Below, one piece after another: positions 1-6,832 of a stretch of 11,310 nucleotides of DNA (position 1 is the stretch's first letter; every line of letters starts with the position of its first letter). Under the pieces are notes generated by a model, which had not been told where the DNA came from, did no database searches, and saw nothing but the letters and a program-made list of their open reading frames with translations. This DNA comes from Desulfobacterales bacterium (lineage in GTDB: Bacteria; Desulfobacterota; Desulfobacteria; Desulfobacterales; Desulfosalsimonadaceae): NCBI GenBank assembly GCA_018399455.1, contig JAGYOT010000021.1:1-11310 (forward strand), given 5' to 3'. Position numbers and translations under genes: made by a program.

Positions 1-17
1 GGCTTTTTTTGCCGCTT

Positions 18-43
18 ATCCCCGAAACTCCTGTTTGGGGGAT
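18..43. terminator. Symmetric hairpin after the beta-helix gene
   Basis: A 26-base inverted repeat forms a stem of ATCCCC/GGGGAT, one mismatch, then AAAC/GTTT around a four-base loop. It lies 54 bases beyond the stop of the minus-strand beta-helix gene. On the plus strand it is followed by TTTT, and on the minus strand by no T tract. It may therefore serve an unseen plus-strand gene to the left, or act simply as a 3'-end stabilising hairpin. The remaining bases of 1-97 show nothing else recognisable. Confidence 0.4.
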
Positions 44-97
44 TTTCTGAAGCCCACAATCCTTAGTTTGCTGGAACTATGGGGTTATTCCCTGTTT

Positions 98-1702
98 TTA
101 TTCAATAAGCCTCAGATTGAGGGGAGGGGGCAATGCGGAGGAGGAGCTACCGTTTTCATAAGCCCCCAGATCCCATTTTTCCGAACTGAGCCGCGTTACA
201 CTGTTAATGCTTGAGTTATAATTGCTGCCCAAAACAACCCCGTAATCTCTTGCTGGGGAGTCTAAACTTAAATTGAGGCCATCTGTGTTCGGCATCATAT
301 GGTTATCATCGATTCTTATAAAACCCGAAGGCAGGTCACTGGTATTTTTAAATAATGGATCAGCAGCAAGAGCAGAGCCTTCCCATGAAGAAACAGAGCC
401 GGAATCATAATATTTATTGCCGTCCCGCACCAGGTTTCCCCCGTCCGGACTGTAGAAGAGATTATTTTTGTGTGACGTAATAACTCCGTCCATCTCATTG
501 TAAAAAGGATATTGCCCGGCCGCCGAACAGATTATATTGTTTTTGAATTCAAGGGTATTGAACTTAGCACTTGAAGATTGAACATAGATACCACCTTCAG
601 CATTGTTATAGAAGGTGTTGTTATAGACCTTAAATGAGTTGGTTCCCCCCATAATGCTCATGAATAATAGGCCGACACCCGGAGCCCCTCCATTTCCATT
701 ATTATTAAAAATCAAGTTATTATAAATTTCTCCGCTTTTATCCCCATCATGTAGGATAACAATTCCCCCCTTACCGTTATCATGGGTTATACAATTACGA
801 ATTTTTACGTTTGTCGGAGCATCCGTTCCATTGGTGTTATCTATTTGAAACCCCCGGGCTGGCTGGTTGTAAGAATGGCAATATTCAACAATACAGTTAT
901 CCACATTGTTTTTTAATGTAATGCCGTTTCCAATCTCTCCAACTTTACCCTGGCCTGCATCATGTACCGTACAGCCGCGAACCAGAACATCGTTGATTTG
1001 AGAAGCGCTGGTCGCTACAGAAGCATAAATCGCCATGCCCGTCGCTGGAGTGTTATAAACACCGCAATCGATTATTTCTACGTTATTGGTATTATACCCG
1101 TTATACGCTCCGACTTTGATACCATACCAGTTTTCATTCTCGGTTTTTATATCATGAATAATGCAGTTTTTAACTGTTTTCGTGGCTCCGGTCAGACTCC
1201 CGCTGGCTATGGGCCAATTGATCCCCACACCCGCGGCATTACCAATGAACCCTTTATTATTCATGTCAATATCAAAACCCTCAACGAGTGTTCTGTATAC
1301 GGGGTCATCTTTATTGATCAAAACACTTGCATATTTCAAAGTATCTGTTGCTCGAAAGGTTGCTCTTTTTCCGGATCCCCAAGTATCGCCTATGTAACTA
1401 ACACCTCCTTTAACTGTCAATATAGGAGCTGAGCGCGAACTGCTCCAAGTGTCGGCGCTATCAAAATAAACTGTATCCCCTGCCTTTAGTGTTGCGCTGC
1501 CGCTCCACCCCAACATTCCCGGACAATTCTGCCAAGGTTGACTTTGAGTCCCTTGGTTGGAATCTTTGCCTGCAGTGTGGTCCACATAATATTCTGCTGC
1601 CCGGGATGCCGATGTCATTAGAAAAAAAATCAGCTGCAATATAATCAGCCATTTTAGTTTATAGGCCTTTGTTTTTATACTATACTTAGTTTTCACCGTC
1701 AT
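98..1702 (-). CDS. Secreted right-handed parallel beta-helix protein
   Basis: The protein has 534 residues. A signal peptide is clear: a lysine-rich start, a hydrophobic stretch (about residues 18-30), and a likely cleavage after Ala35 in SASRA|A. The mature start (EYYVDHTAGKDSNQGT) and the repeated Asn-rich turns with V.NC..H / IYNN.I.NN patterns at about residues 140-420 are typical of pectate-lyase-like right-handed beta-helix proteins (Beta_helix family). Such folds occur in polysaccharide lyases, glycan-binding and adhesin-like surface proteins. No catalytic residues can be assigned, so enzymatic activity is unproven. The protein ends in a Pro-rich LPPPLNLRLIE tail. The start at 1702 is chosen over an upstream TTG at 1723 because GGAGG lies 6 bases before this ATG. 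It lies 111 bases downstream of the lectin-like gene on the same strand and may share its transcript. It could equally be a structural matrix protein. Confidence 0.85.
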   Translation of the reverse strand: MTVKTKYSIKTKAYKLKWLIILQLIFFLMTSASRAAEYYVDHTAGKDSNQGTQSQPWQNCPGMLGWSGSATLKAGDTVYFDSADTWSSSRSAPILTVKGGVSYIGDTWGSGKRATFRATDTLKYASVLINKDDPVYRTLVEGFDIDMNNKGFIGNAAGVGINWPIASGSLTGATKTVKNCIIHDIKTENENWYGIKVGAYNGYNTNNVEIIDCGVYNTPATGMAIYASVATSASQINDVLVRGCTVHDAGQGKVGEIGNGITLKNNVDNCIVEYCHSYNQPARGFQIDNTNGTDAPTNVKIRNCITHDNGKGGIVILHDGDKSGEIYNNLIFNNNGNGGAPGVGLLFMSIMGGTNSFKVYNNTFYNNAEGGIYVQSSSAKFNTLEFKNNIICSAAGQYPFYNEMDGVITSHKNNLFYSPDGGNLVRDGNKYYDSGSVSSWEGSALAADPLFKNTSDLPSGFIRIDDNHMMPNTDGLNLSLDSPARDYGVVLGSNYNSSINSVTRLSSEKWDLGAYENGSSSSALPPPLNLRLIE

Positions 1703-1708
1703 TCCTTT

Positions 1709-1738
1709 CCTCCGGATCGGCAAATCTTAAAGTTTGCC
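1709..1738 (-). promoter_or_regulatory. Strong RBS with adjacent 6-bp hairpin
   Basis: GGAGG (1709-1713) sits 6 bases before the ATG at 1702 and decides the start. Immediately upstream, 1719-1738 forms GGCAAA/TTTGCC with an 8-base loop. The hairpin leaves the ribosome site free. It could protect a processed 5' end or be a weak regulatory element. No ligand-binding class was recognised. Confidence 0.4.
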
Positions 1739-1767
1739 TTATTGCCATTTTTTTTTATATTATTAGA

Positions 1768-1811
1768 AATTACGTAATTATTAAATTATCAACTTCAATC
1801 AATTAATTGAT
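1768..1811. repeat. Two perfect AT-rich palindromes between the secreted-protein genes
   Basis: AATTACGTAATT (1768-1779) and ATCAATTAATTGAT (1798-1811) are perfect 12- and 14-base palindromes in the 111-base gap between the two minus-strand genes. The second begins three bases after the upstream stop codon. They could be operator sites for a dimeric regulator of the beta-helix gene, or chance in AT-rich DNA. A possible -10 (TAATAT on the minus strand) lies nearby without a convincing -35. Confidence 0.3.
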
Positions 1812-1813
1812 GT

Positions 1814-3478
1814 TTATTCAATTACAATATAACCGGCTACTTCTGTGGTGTGATGCGTTTCCTGGTCCTTAGACGCTTCTTCATCTATCATTCCATCAAT
1901 GCCCTGAGCATTTTTGTTTTGCCAGCGAATATTTGCTGTGTCGCCCCCGTTCATCGTCTGCATATCTGCAATAAAACATGGGGTGTTGTCAAAGGCGGGG
2001 TAGAAAGAGATATGGCTCAGCTCATGGGTTACTTCATTGAATGTGCTGTCAACGCTATAAGCCATTCCATTCACCGTTCCTGCCGAAGGCTCCCAGGCAA
2101 TGTAAGAAACAGTCTCTATCTTTTTATTTTTATTGGCTTCTTCTTGCTGCAATGTAAACTCAAAGCCCGTGCTTGACACATTGTACAAGCGACCCGTTAC
2201 GGCATAAATATCGTTTTCAGAGGTAATACTGGAGACCACCACTGGATCGTGACCGAATGTGTTATTAAATGCCACAGTTTTTGTATTACTTGTTTCAAAA
2301 GTACCAGCTTCGACATTGATCCCATTTCCCAATTCATGTCTTCCTGATTCCATTACAATAAAACTTACACTTTCAATTACATGCGCCCCATCAAGATACT
2401 CCCACTCCTGGATACGTATTTCAAATCCGTCTTGGGTCACATTTTGTATTCGGATAACCGCTGGGTCTCCGCCATTCAGGCTGACCGGCTTGGCCACGAC
2501 AACCGGCTGGGTATATGTATTGTTAAAGGGGATATATTTCCATTCATGATTAATCTCGACATCTCCATATTCCAGTGCAAATTCTCCTTGCATGCATTCC
2601 AGATCACTCCCGTCGCAGTCCTGGTCGATTCCATCGCCGCAAATTTCAATAGCCCCCGGATAGATTGTGGCATCATTGTCGTTGTTGTCGCCTTCATTCT
2701 CTGTATATCCGTCGCCGTCGTCATCAAACTGGGTCAAGTTATCGTTTCCCCCTCTGGATACCAGCTTGACCGCATCGGCGCAGGTTGAACGGCTCGAGGA
2801 TTGAGATATGATGACGACCCGGGCTGTGCCCGTGAATGTATATGTTCCCTGGATGTTCCATTGCCCACCGTTTTTAAATTGATTGACATACAGCGTTGCA
2901 AGAAGGCTGTCGCCGTCATATACCTTTACGGGAACTTCAGTGCTCCGGCTCGGCCATTCTGTCCACCACAGGGATATTTCATAGGCGCCGTTCACAGGAG
3001 CTTCAAAGCTATAGGCCGCACCAACCTGCTTGCTGTAAAGGGAAGTGGCCCCGTAATAAGATGATCCCCCGGATTCCTGCCAGCTGCCTGATGAAGATGT
3101 CTCGGCGCCTCCGTTATCTATTATTATCTGTTCTTTATCCGTGCTGCTGTTTGGGACTTCATAATAGATCGGGTCCGGAAAAGTGCTCTCATTTCCGTTG
3201 CCATCTATCGTGGTTGCGACTAAAGCATAGGTCTGGCCTTTTTCGAGGCCTGAGATTGGGCAGTTGGTTTGCTCGGGTGAAGTTATGGTCTCAACAGGGG
3301 TAGCCTTGAAATCGGTTCCGGATTTCCCGCAGTATACGTTGTAACCTTCAACTTCACTGCTGCCGGGGTTGTCCCAAGCCAGGGTGACTTTAGCTGCATG
3401 CCCCGAGGGTGCTAGACAGAACAGAAATAAAAGGGACATAAGGATTAATGGTAATCGCCTTGGTGTTAACTGGCACAT
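1814..3478 (-). CDS. Secreted modular protein: FN3, golvesin-like, MopE-like, three lectin-like repeats
   Basis: The protein has 554 residues with a signal peptide (MCQLTPRRLP then a hydrophobic core; cleavage likely after Ala28, GHA|A). Domains in order are: fibronectin type III at about 29-109 (VTLAWDN...GYNVYCG), a golvesin C-terminal-like beta domain at about 116-242, a MopE-like Asp-rich metal-binding motif at about 250-295 (DDDGDGYTE...CGDGIDQDCDG), and three tandem repeats of about 65-70 residues at about 310-377, 397-463 and 487-554. The repeats share a pattern of F.NTY..PVVV, then N..GFE, then E.VSYI..E, resembling H-type lectin domains. This points to an extracellular or surface carbohydrate-binding protein needing Ca2+, with no enzymatic motif. 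The ATG at 3478 has AAGGAGG 8 bases upstream. An in-frame extension to 3631 is rejected because it would translate the riboswitch and terminator. Expression is probably riboswitch-controlled. Confidence 0.85.
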   Translation of the reverse strand: MCQLTPRRLPLILMSLLFLFCLAPSGHAAKVTLAWDNPGSSEVEGYNVYCGKSGTDFKATPVETITSPEQTNCPISGLEKGQTYALVATTIDGNGNESTFPDPIYYEVPNSSTDKEQIIIDNGGAETSSSGSWQESGGSSYYGATSLYSKQVGAAYSFEAPVNGAYEISLWWTEWPSRSTEVPVKVYDGDSLLATLYVNQFKNGGQWNIQGTYTFTGTARVVIISQSSSRSTCADAVKLVSRGGNDNLTQFDDDGDGYTENEGDNNDNDATIYPGAIEICGDGIDQDCDGSDLECMQGEFALEYGDVEINHEWKYIPFNNTYTQPVVVAKPVSLNGGDPAVIRIQNVTQDGFEIRIQEWEYLDGAHVIESVSFIVMESGRHELGNGINVEAGTFETSNTKTVAFNNTFGHDPVVVSSITSENDIYAVTGRLYNVSSTGFEFTLQQEEANKNKKIETVSYIAWEPSAGTVNGMAYSVDSTFNEVTHELSHISFYPAFDNTPCFIADMQTMNGGDTANIRWQNKNAQGIDGMIDEEASKDQETHHTTEVAGYIVIE

Positions 3479-3504
3479 AAAAATAGCCTCCTTAAGTGCT
3501 GTCT

Positions 3505-3539
3505 CAAAAAATGCCGGAAACAATACCCAAAGAGGCATT
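3505..3539 (-). terminator. Intrinsic terminator in the leader (riboswitch expression platform)
   Basis: On the minus strand AATGCC (3534-3539) pairs with GGCATT (3510-3515), followed by a six-T run (3506-3511), about 27 bases before the start codon. The 5' arm is also the 3' closing strand of the upstream aptamer, so the two folds exclude each other. A third alternative exists: CAATGCC can pair with GGTATTG just downstream (7 bp including one G-U, 6-base loop). This layout predicts premature termination unless the aptamer is stabilised by ligand, that is, an ON switch. Confidence 0.6.
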
Positions 3540-3629
3540 GCTACCGCCCCGCAGGCCCGCCGCCCTTTCACAAAATCAATTGGGGTCGGTGCCTTTGCGT
3601 GCCATCCTTCCGGATGGGTTGCCTTTATC
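3534..3629 (-). promoter_or_regulatory. GEMM-I-type cyclic-dinucleotide riboswitch aptamer
   Basis: Read on the minus strand, this leader segment follows the GEMM-I order. It has GATAAAGGCAA (cf. GGCAAACC), a P2 hairpin CCATCC/GGATGG with a GNRA-type GGAA tetraloop (3602-3617), the conserved ACGCAAAG (3593-3600), and a P3 helix with ACCG/CGGT and CCCC/GGGG flanking a bulged A (3582-3590 with 3543-3550). It ends in GGTAGC followed by TGCC, which can close P1 with GGCA. The family binds c-di-GMP, and a variant subgroup known from Geobacter binds 3',3'-cGAMP. The ligand here cannot be settled by eye. The apical P3 segment (about 31 bases) is longer than in the Vibrio Vc2 example. Confidence 0.72.
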
Positions 3630-3698
3630 AAGCGGTTTTGAATGAATTTTTACATTCACAACCTTCAAAAATTGTATTTCAACTTGGGATAAAGCCTA

Positions 3699-3714
3699 AG
3701 CAATATATATACCA
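3699..3714 (-). promoter_or_regulatory. Candidate sigma-54 (-24/-12) promoter for the lectin-like gene
   Basis: The minus strand reads TGGTATATATATTGCT, matching TGGCACR-N4-TTGCW at TGG, A, R, TTGC and W. The GG and GC dinucleotides are exactly 10 bases apart. Transcription would start near 3688, giving a leader of about 210 bases that contains the whole aptamer and terminator. A sigma-70-like TACAAT at about 3674 lacks a good -35. No enhancer-binding-protein site was identified. Confidence 0.4.
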
Positions 3715-4203
3715 AGTTTGCCAAAATTTTGTTCTGCATTCATAAATCTGCATCCATCAAGGAAAAATACGATCTGCTTTCTTCTAAAATTTGCTATGGT
3801 TCAGCAACTTATACTGAACTGATTTTATGGGCATGAAACGAAAAAAGGAGAAAACGCAAAGCCATTTTTTGAAGCAAAGAATCGATTTGTATAAAATTGT
3901 AAACGGCTGTTGATAATAATAGACAGGTTATGTTCAGCCATTGGTATGGGCGATTATCGATTGGACTCCATCCAAAGACCTAAAGCTTTGGTTTCAGCCC
4001 GGCACTTTTTCTCGCACGCCCTAAAGTTCCTTATTTTTTAATAAAAATCATCCCAAGGACCAATTGTCGCAATCCTTATTTCCGCTTAAATTAATTGATA
4101 AGATGGTCACGGTAACCTTATCATTCCCTTTTCCGTGCAAACAGGAATTACCCACGGATAAAGAATGGGGGTTGGAGTTAACCTCACTAAGCGGGGCAGA
4201 TTC
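3715..4203. other. Divergent intergenic region with inverted repeats
   Basis: About 490 bases of AT-rich DNA without a supported gene. Visible items are GTTCAG/CTGAAC (3799-3819, 9-base spacer), CCAAAG/CTTTGG (3972-3991) and TGATAAG/CTTATCA (4096-4123, 14-base spacer). The last lies just downstream of the candidate operon promoter and is a plausible operator or leader hairpin. A 28-codon open frame at 3827-3913 has no ribosome site and is not called. Confidence 0.4.
4064..4092 (+). promoter_or_regulatory. Weak sigma-70-like promoter for the acyl operon
   Basis: TTGTCG (4064-4069) and TAAATT (4087-4092), each matching 4 of 6 consensus positions, are separated by 17 bases and precede the first operon gene by about 110 bases. 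The match is modest in AT-rich DNA, so this is only a candidate. Confidence 0.3.
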
Positions 4204-5250
4204 ATGGCGACCGCACACATAAAGGGGGCGAAGATTTCTGCGATCGGAACCTGTGTGCCCTCCCGCCGGTTTGATAACCTCCATGACTCAGTGCATTTCA
4301 CGCCGTCGGAAATCAGGAAAGTTGTCGCCATGGCCGGAGTCAGGCAGCGTCGGCTGGCCGATGATGCCATCTGCAGTACGGATTTGTGCACCGCTGCAGC
4401 GGAAAAAATTATTGAAAAACTGGATTGGCCTCCTGAGACGATTGATGCGCTCATTCTGGTAACCCAGACGCCGGATTATTTTCTGCCTTCATCCGCCTGC
4501 CTGATCCACAGGCGCCTTAACCTGTCAAATCAATGCGCCGCCTTTGATGTGGGACTGGGCTGTTCCGGCTACCCTTATGGCCTCTGGTTGGCGGCAATGA
4601 TGATCCAGGCGAGCGGTTTCAAGCGCGTTATCCTCTGCCACGGGGAGACCCCGGGGCGTTTCACCCTGCAGTCCGATCGCTCTGTTGCACTGCTTTTCGG
4701 GGATGCCGGCTCAGCCACGGCAATTGAGGCCGCAGCGCCTGACAGCTCCGCCGGCTGGTTTTTTGCCATGCACACCGATGGCAATGGCTATCAGGATATG
4801 ATCATAGAAGGCGGCGGGTTTCGAAATCGCTTCCCCGAAGAGCCGCGCAAGAATTATCTCCACATGAACGGGGCCAATATCTTTAATTTCACGATCAAGC
4901 GGGTGCCGCCCCTTATTATGGACACCCTGAAACTGGCCGGGGCTTCGGCTGACAGCATCGACTATTACATTTTTCACCAATCCAACCAGTATATCCTGCG
5001 CCATTTTATCAGGAAGCTTTCCCTGCCGGAAGAAAGGGTGCCGATTGTGTTGGAAAACTATGGCAACCCGGGTGGTCCCTCGGTTCCATTGACAATTACA
5101 AGGGGCGAACTGAATCGCTCCAACACGACGGCGTTGAAACTGATGCTGCTGGGATATGGGGTTGGTCTGTCCTGGGCCTCCGCTTTGATCGAACTGCCCC
5201 CTGAGGTCTTGCTCGAGCATCTGGAACTCGGCAATGGAAGGGATATTTGA
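4204..5250 (+). CDS. Beta-ketoacyl-ACP synthase III (FabH-like)
   Basis: The enzyme has 348 residues. KAS III enzymes start chains by condensing an acyl-CoA (or similar) primer with malonyl-ACP to give a 3-ketoacyl-ACP. The thiolase fold and full Cys-His-Asn triad are visible: Cys120 in GLGCSGYPYGL, His258 in IFHQSNQ, and Asn288 in YGNPGGPSVP. FGDAGSAT and the C-terminal LLGYGVGLSWA motif also fit. The start is uncertain: ATG at 4204 gives MATAHIKGAKISAIGTCVPS, which fits the family N-terminus, but an in-frame ATG at 4165 would add 13 residues; neither has a strong ribosome site. It is the first gene of a six-gene operon and the only condensing enzyme in it. Sequence does not reveal primer preference. 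It is probably not the housekeeping FabH, given the specialised cluster. Confidence 0.88.
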   Translation: MATAHIKGAKISAIGTCVPSRRFDNLHDSVHFTPSEIRKVVAMAGVRQRRLADDAICSTDLCTAAAEKIIEKLDWPPETIDALILVTQTPDYFLPSSACLIHRRLNLSNQCAAFDVGLGCSGYPYGLWLAAMMIQASGFKRVILCHGETPGRFTLQSDRSVALLFGDAGSATAIEAAAPDSSAGWFFAMHTDGNGYQDMIIEGGGFRNRFPEEPRKNYLHMNGANIFNFTIKRVPPLIMDTLKLAGASADSIDYYIFHQSNQYILRHFIRKLSLPEERVPIVLENYGNPGGPSVPLTITRGELNRSNTTALKLMLLGYGVGLSWASALIELPPEVLLEHLELGNGRDI

Positions 5251-5251
5251 T

Positions 5252-6019
5252 ATGACGAAGAAGCCGTTTGTGGATTTTCAAGGCAAAAAAGTGCTGGTAT
5301 CCGGTGCTTCTTCCGGTTTTGGCAGGGCCATATGCATTGAGCTCAGCCGGAGGGGCGCGGGACTAATTCTGCTGGGCAGAAATGAGGCGCAGCTCCGGAT
5401 AACAGCAGAACAGGTGGAGTCCGATGATGTGCACCTGCTGAAACTCGATTTGACTGCATTTTCGGAAATCTATCCCCATATCAAGGCGATCTCGGAGGCG
5501 AATGGCAGAATATACGGTTTTTGCCATTCAGCCGGTGTAGTGGAGACCCGACCCATGAATGCGATCCGAATCGAAGGCCTCCGCCAGATGCTGGATGTCA
5601 ATTACCTGGCGGGTATAGAGCTTGCCCGGGCGGTCTGCCGAAGGGATGTGATGACCGAGGATGGCGGGTCTATTCTGTTTATCTCTTCAGTATACAGTCA
5701 TGCGGGGGCTGCGGGACAAACCGGGTATTGCGGCAGCAAAGGGGCTTTAAATGCCGCTGCACGCGCCATGGCCATTGAACTGGCAAGGCGGCGGATACGG
5801 GTCAACACATTATCGCCCGGCTTGGTAAGAACGACCATGACGGATGAAGCCTTTTCCAAGCTCTCCGTGGAGCAGCGGCAAAAAATTGAGGATGCCCATC
5901 CGCTGGGCATTGGAACGCCGGAGGATGTTGCCCGGGCTGCCGCATTTATGCTGGCGCCCCAAAACCGCTGGATCACGGGCGCAGACCTTGTGCTCGACGG
6001 TGGATACCTTGCCCAATAA
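5252..6019 (+). CDS. 3-ketoacyl-ACP reductase, SDR family (FabG-like)
   Basis: The protein has 255 residues, the usual length for classical short-chain dehydrogenases. It has the Rossmann motif GASSGFG (18-24), HSAG (92-95, in place of the usual NNAG), Asn117, Ser145/146 and the Y-X3-K active site Tyr159/Lys163 (YCGSK). The C-terminus LVLDGGYL is typical of FabG. The expected role is NAD(P)H-dependent reduction of the 3-ketoacyl-ACP made by the preceding synthase. The ATG at 5252 is preceded by GGAAGGG at 9 bases and follows the synthase stop by one base, so translational coupling is likely. An ATG six codons earlier overlaps the previous gene and is less likely. Exact substrate is inferred from context. 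Confidence 0.87.
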   Translation: MTKKPFVDFQGKKVLVSGASSGFGRAICIELSRRGAGLILLGRNEAQLRITAEQVESDDVHLLKLDLTAFSEIYPHIKAISEANGRIYGFCHSAGVVETRPMNAIRIEGLRQMLDVNYLAGIELARAVCRRDVMTEDGGSILFISSVYSHAGAAGQTGYCGSKGALNAAARAMAIELARRRIRVNTLSPGLVRTTMTDEAFSKLSVEQRQKIEDAHPLGIGTPEDVARAAAFMLAPQNRWITGADLVLDGGYLAQ

Positions 6020-6057
6020 AACGCGATAACACATAATCCTGTTTATTGGAGGTTGTC

Positions 6058-6309
6058 TTGTCTCCCATGAAAATAGAAGAGGCCTTGGCATGGATTGCCA
6101 ATGTTTTCGAGGAGCCGTCCGACAAAGTCAACCGCGATACGCCGCGGGATGCAATCCAGGCCTGGGATTCACTTGGCATGCTGACCCTGATGTCCGTGTT
6201 GGACGAGGAGTTTGAAATTTTTTTGTCAGAGGACCAGGTGCAGGACATGAAATCCGTCGATGACATTCTCGATGTTTTGAGAAGTCATGGAATGCTTCAG
6301 GATGGATAA
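6058..6309 (+). CDS. Acyl carrier protein
   Basis: The protein has 83 residues, acidic and helical, with the phosphopantetheine attachment site in AWDSLG (Ser38). It continues with the usual helix II/III pattern (MSVLDEEFEIFLSEDQV...VDDILDVL). It would carry the growing chain as a thioester between the enzymes encoded around it. The start TTG at 6058 is chosen because GGAGG lies 5 bases upstream; an ATG at 6067 would be 14 bases away. The DSL core and small size fit specialised carrier proteins of envelope or secondary-metabolite pathways as well as housekeeping AcpP. A phosphopantetheinyl transferase is not in the window and would have to be supplied elsewhere. Confidence 0.88.
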   Translation: MSPMKIEEALAWIANVFEEPSDKVNRDTPRDAIQAWDSLGMLTLMSVLDEEFEIFLSEDQVQDMKSVDDILDVLRSHGMLQDG

Positions 6310-6321
6310 GAGGAACTGAAA

Positions 6322-6774
6322 TTGCGCTTTATCCTTGTTGACCGAATATTGGACATGGTGCCGGGCCGGTCCATTACGGCCGAAAAAACAATCGATGCGG
6401 ATGCGGATTTTTTCGAAGATCATTTTCCTGGTTTTCCCGTGGTGCCCGGGGTTCTGTTGACGGAAATGATGGCACAGACCGCGGGCAAATGCCTTGATGC
6501 TGAAAAGCGGCCCCGGGGTAAGGCTATGCTGGCCAGAATCAATTCGGCTAGCTTCAGGTCCTGGATGAAGCCTGACCAGGTGGCTGTAATCGAATCGGAA
6601 GTACTTAATAACAGGGATAAATACGCAACGGCCAAATGCTCGGTCAGCGTCGACGGCAAGGAGGTCAGCTCAGCAGAACTATTCTTTACCTTTGTTCCCA
6701 ATGAGGTATTTGCGGAGGACTACCGGGACGAGGTGCTGGAATCTTTTTTAGCCGGCAGAAAAACTTCGGCCTGA
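6322..6774 (+). CDS. 3-hydroxyacyl-ACP dehydratase, hotdog fold (FabZ-like)
   Basis: The protein has 150 residues, the normal FabZ length. The signature DHFPGFPVVPGVLLTEMMAQ holds the catalytic His34 and Glu48 of FabZ-type dehydratases, which remove water from 3-hydroxyacyl-ACP to give trans-2-enoyl-ACP. The start is TTG at 6322, 12 bases after the carrier-protein stop and with AGAGGAA about 6-7 bases upstream. No ATG lies near the beginning of the conserved N-terminus (RFILVDRIL). Its place between carrier protein and enoyl reductase matches the reaction order. It could instead be a related hotdog enzyme such as a thioesterase, but the His/Glu signature favours dehydration. Confidence 0.87.
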   Translation: MRFILVDRILDMVPGRSITAEKTIDADADFFEDHFPGFPVVPGVLLTEMMAQTAGKCLDAEKRPRGKAMLARINSASFRSWMKPDQVAVIESEVLNNRDKYATAKCSVSVDGKEVSSAELFFTFVPNEVFAEDYRDEVLESFLAGRKTSA

Positions 6775-6832
6775 CACACGGAAATCCAAAACAAACGCGT
6801 TTTTTCAAAATCCGGAGAGGAACAAAGCCATA

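Noticed and set aside
962..1432. 156-residue open frame on the plus strand
   Set aside because: It is antisense to the beta-helix gene, shows no domain-like pattern, and mirrors the regular repeat of the real gene.
1719..1756. Plus-strand hairpin followed by a T9 tract as a terminator
   Set aside because: The stem is separated from the T run by about ten bases and no plus-strand gene precedes it.
3479..3631. In-frame 51-residue N-terminal extension of the lectin-like protein
   Set aside because: It would translate the aptamer and terminator, lies before a well-placed AAGGAGG/ATG, and would bury the signal peptide.
3827..3913. 28-codon plus-strand frame (MGMKRKKEKTQ...)
   Set aside because: No ribosome site, low-complexity Lys/Gln content and no recognisable family.
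4001..4015. GGCAC...CGC resembling a sigma-54 promoter upstream of the acyl operon
   Set aside because: GG and GC are 11 rather than 10 bases apart and the -12 half is TCGC; spacing is strict for sigma-54.
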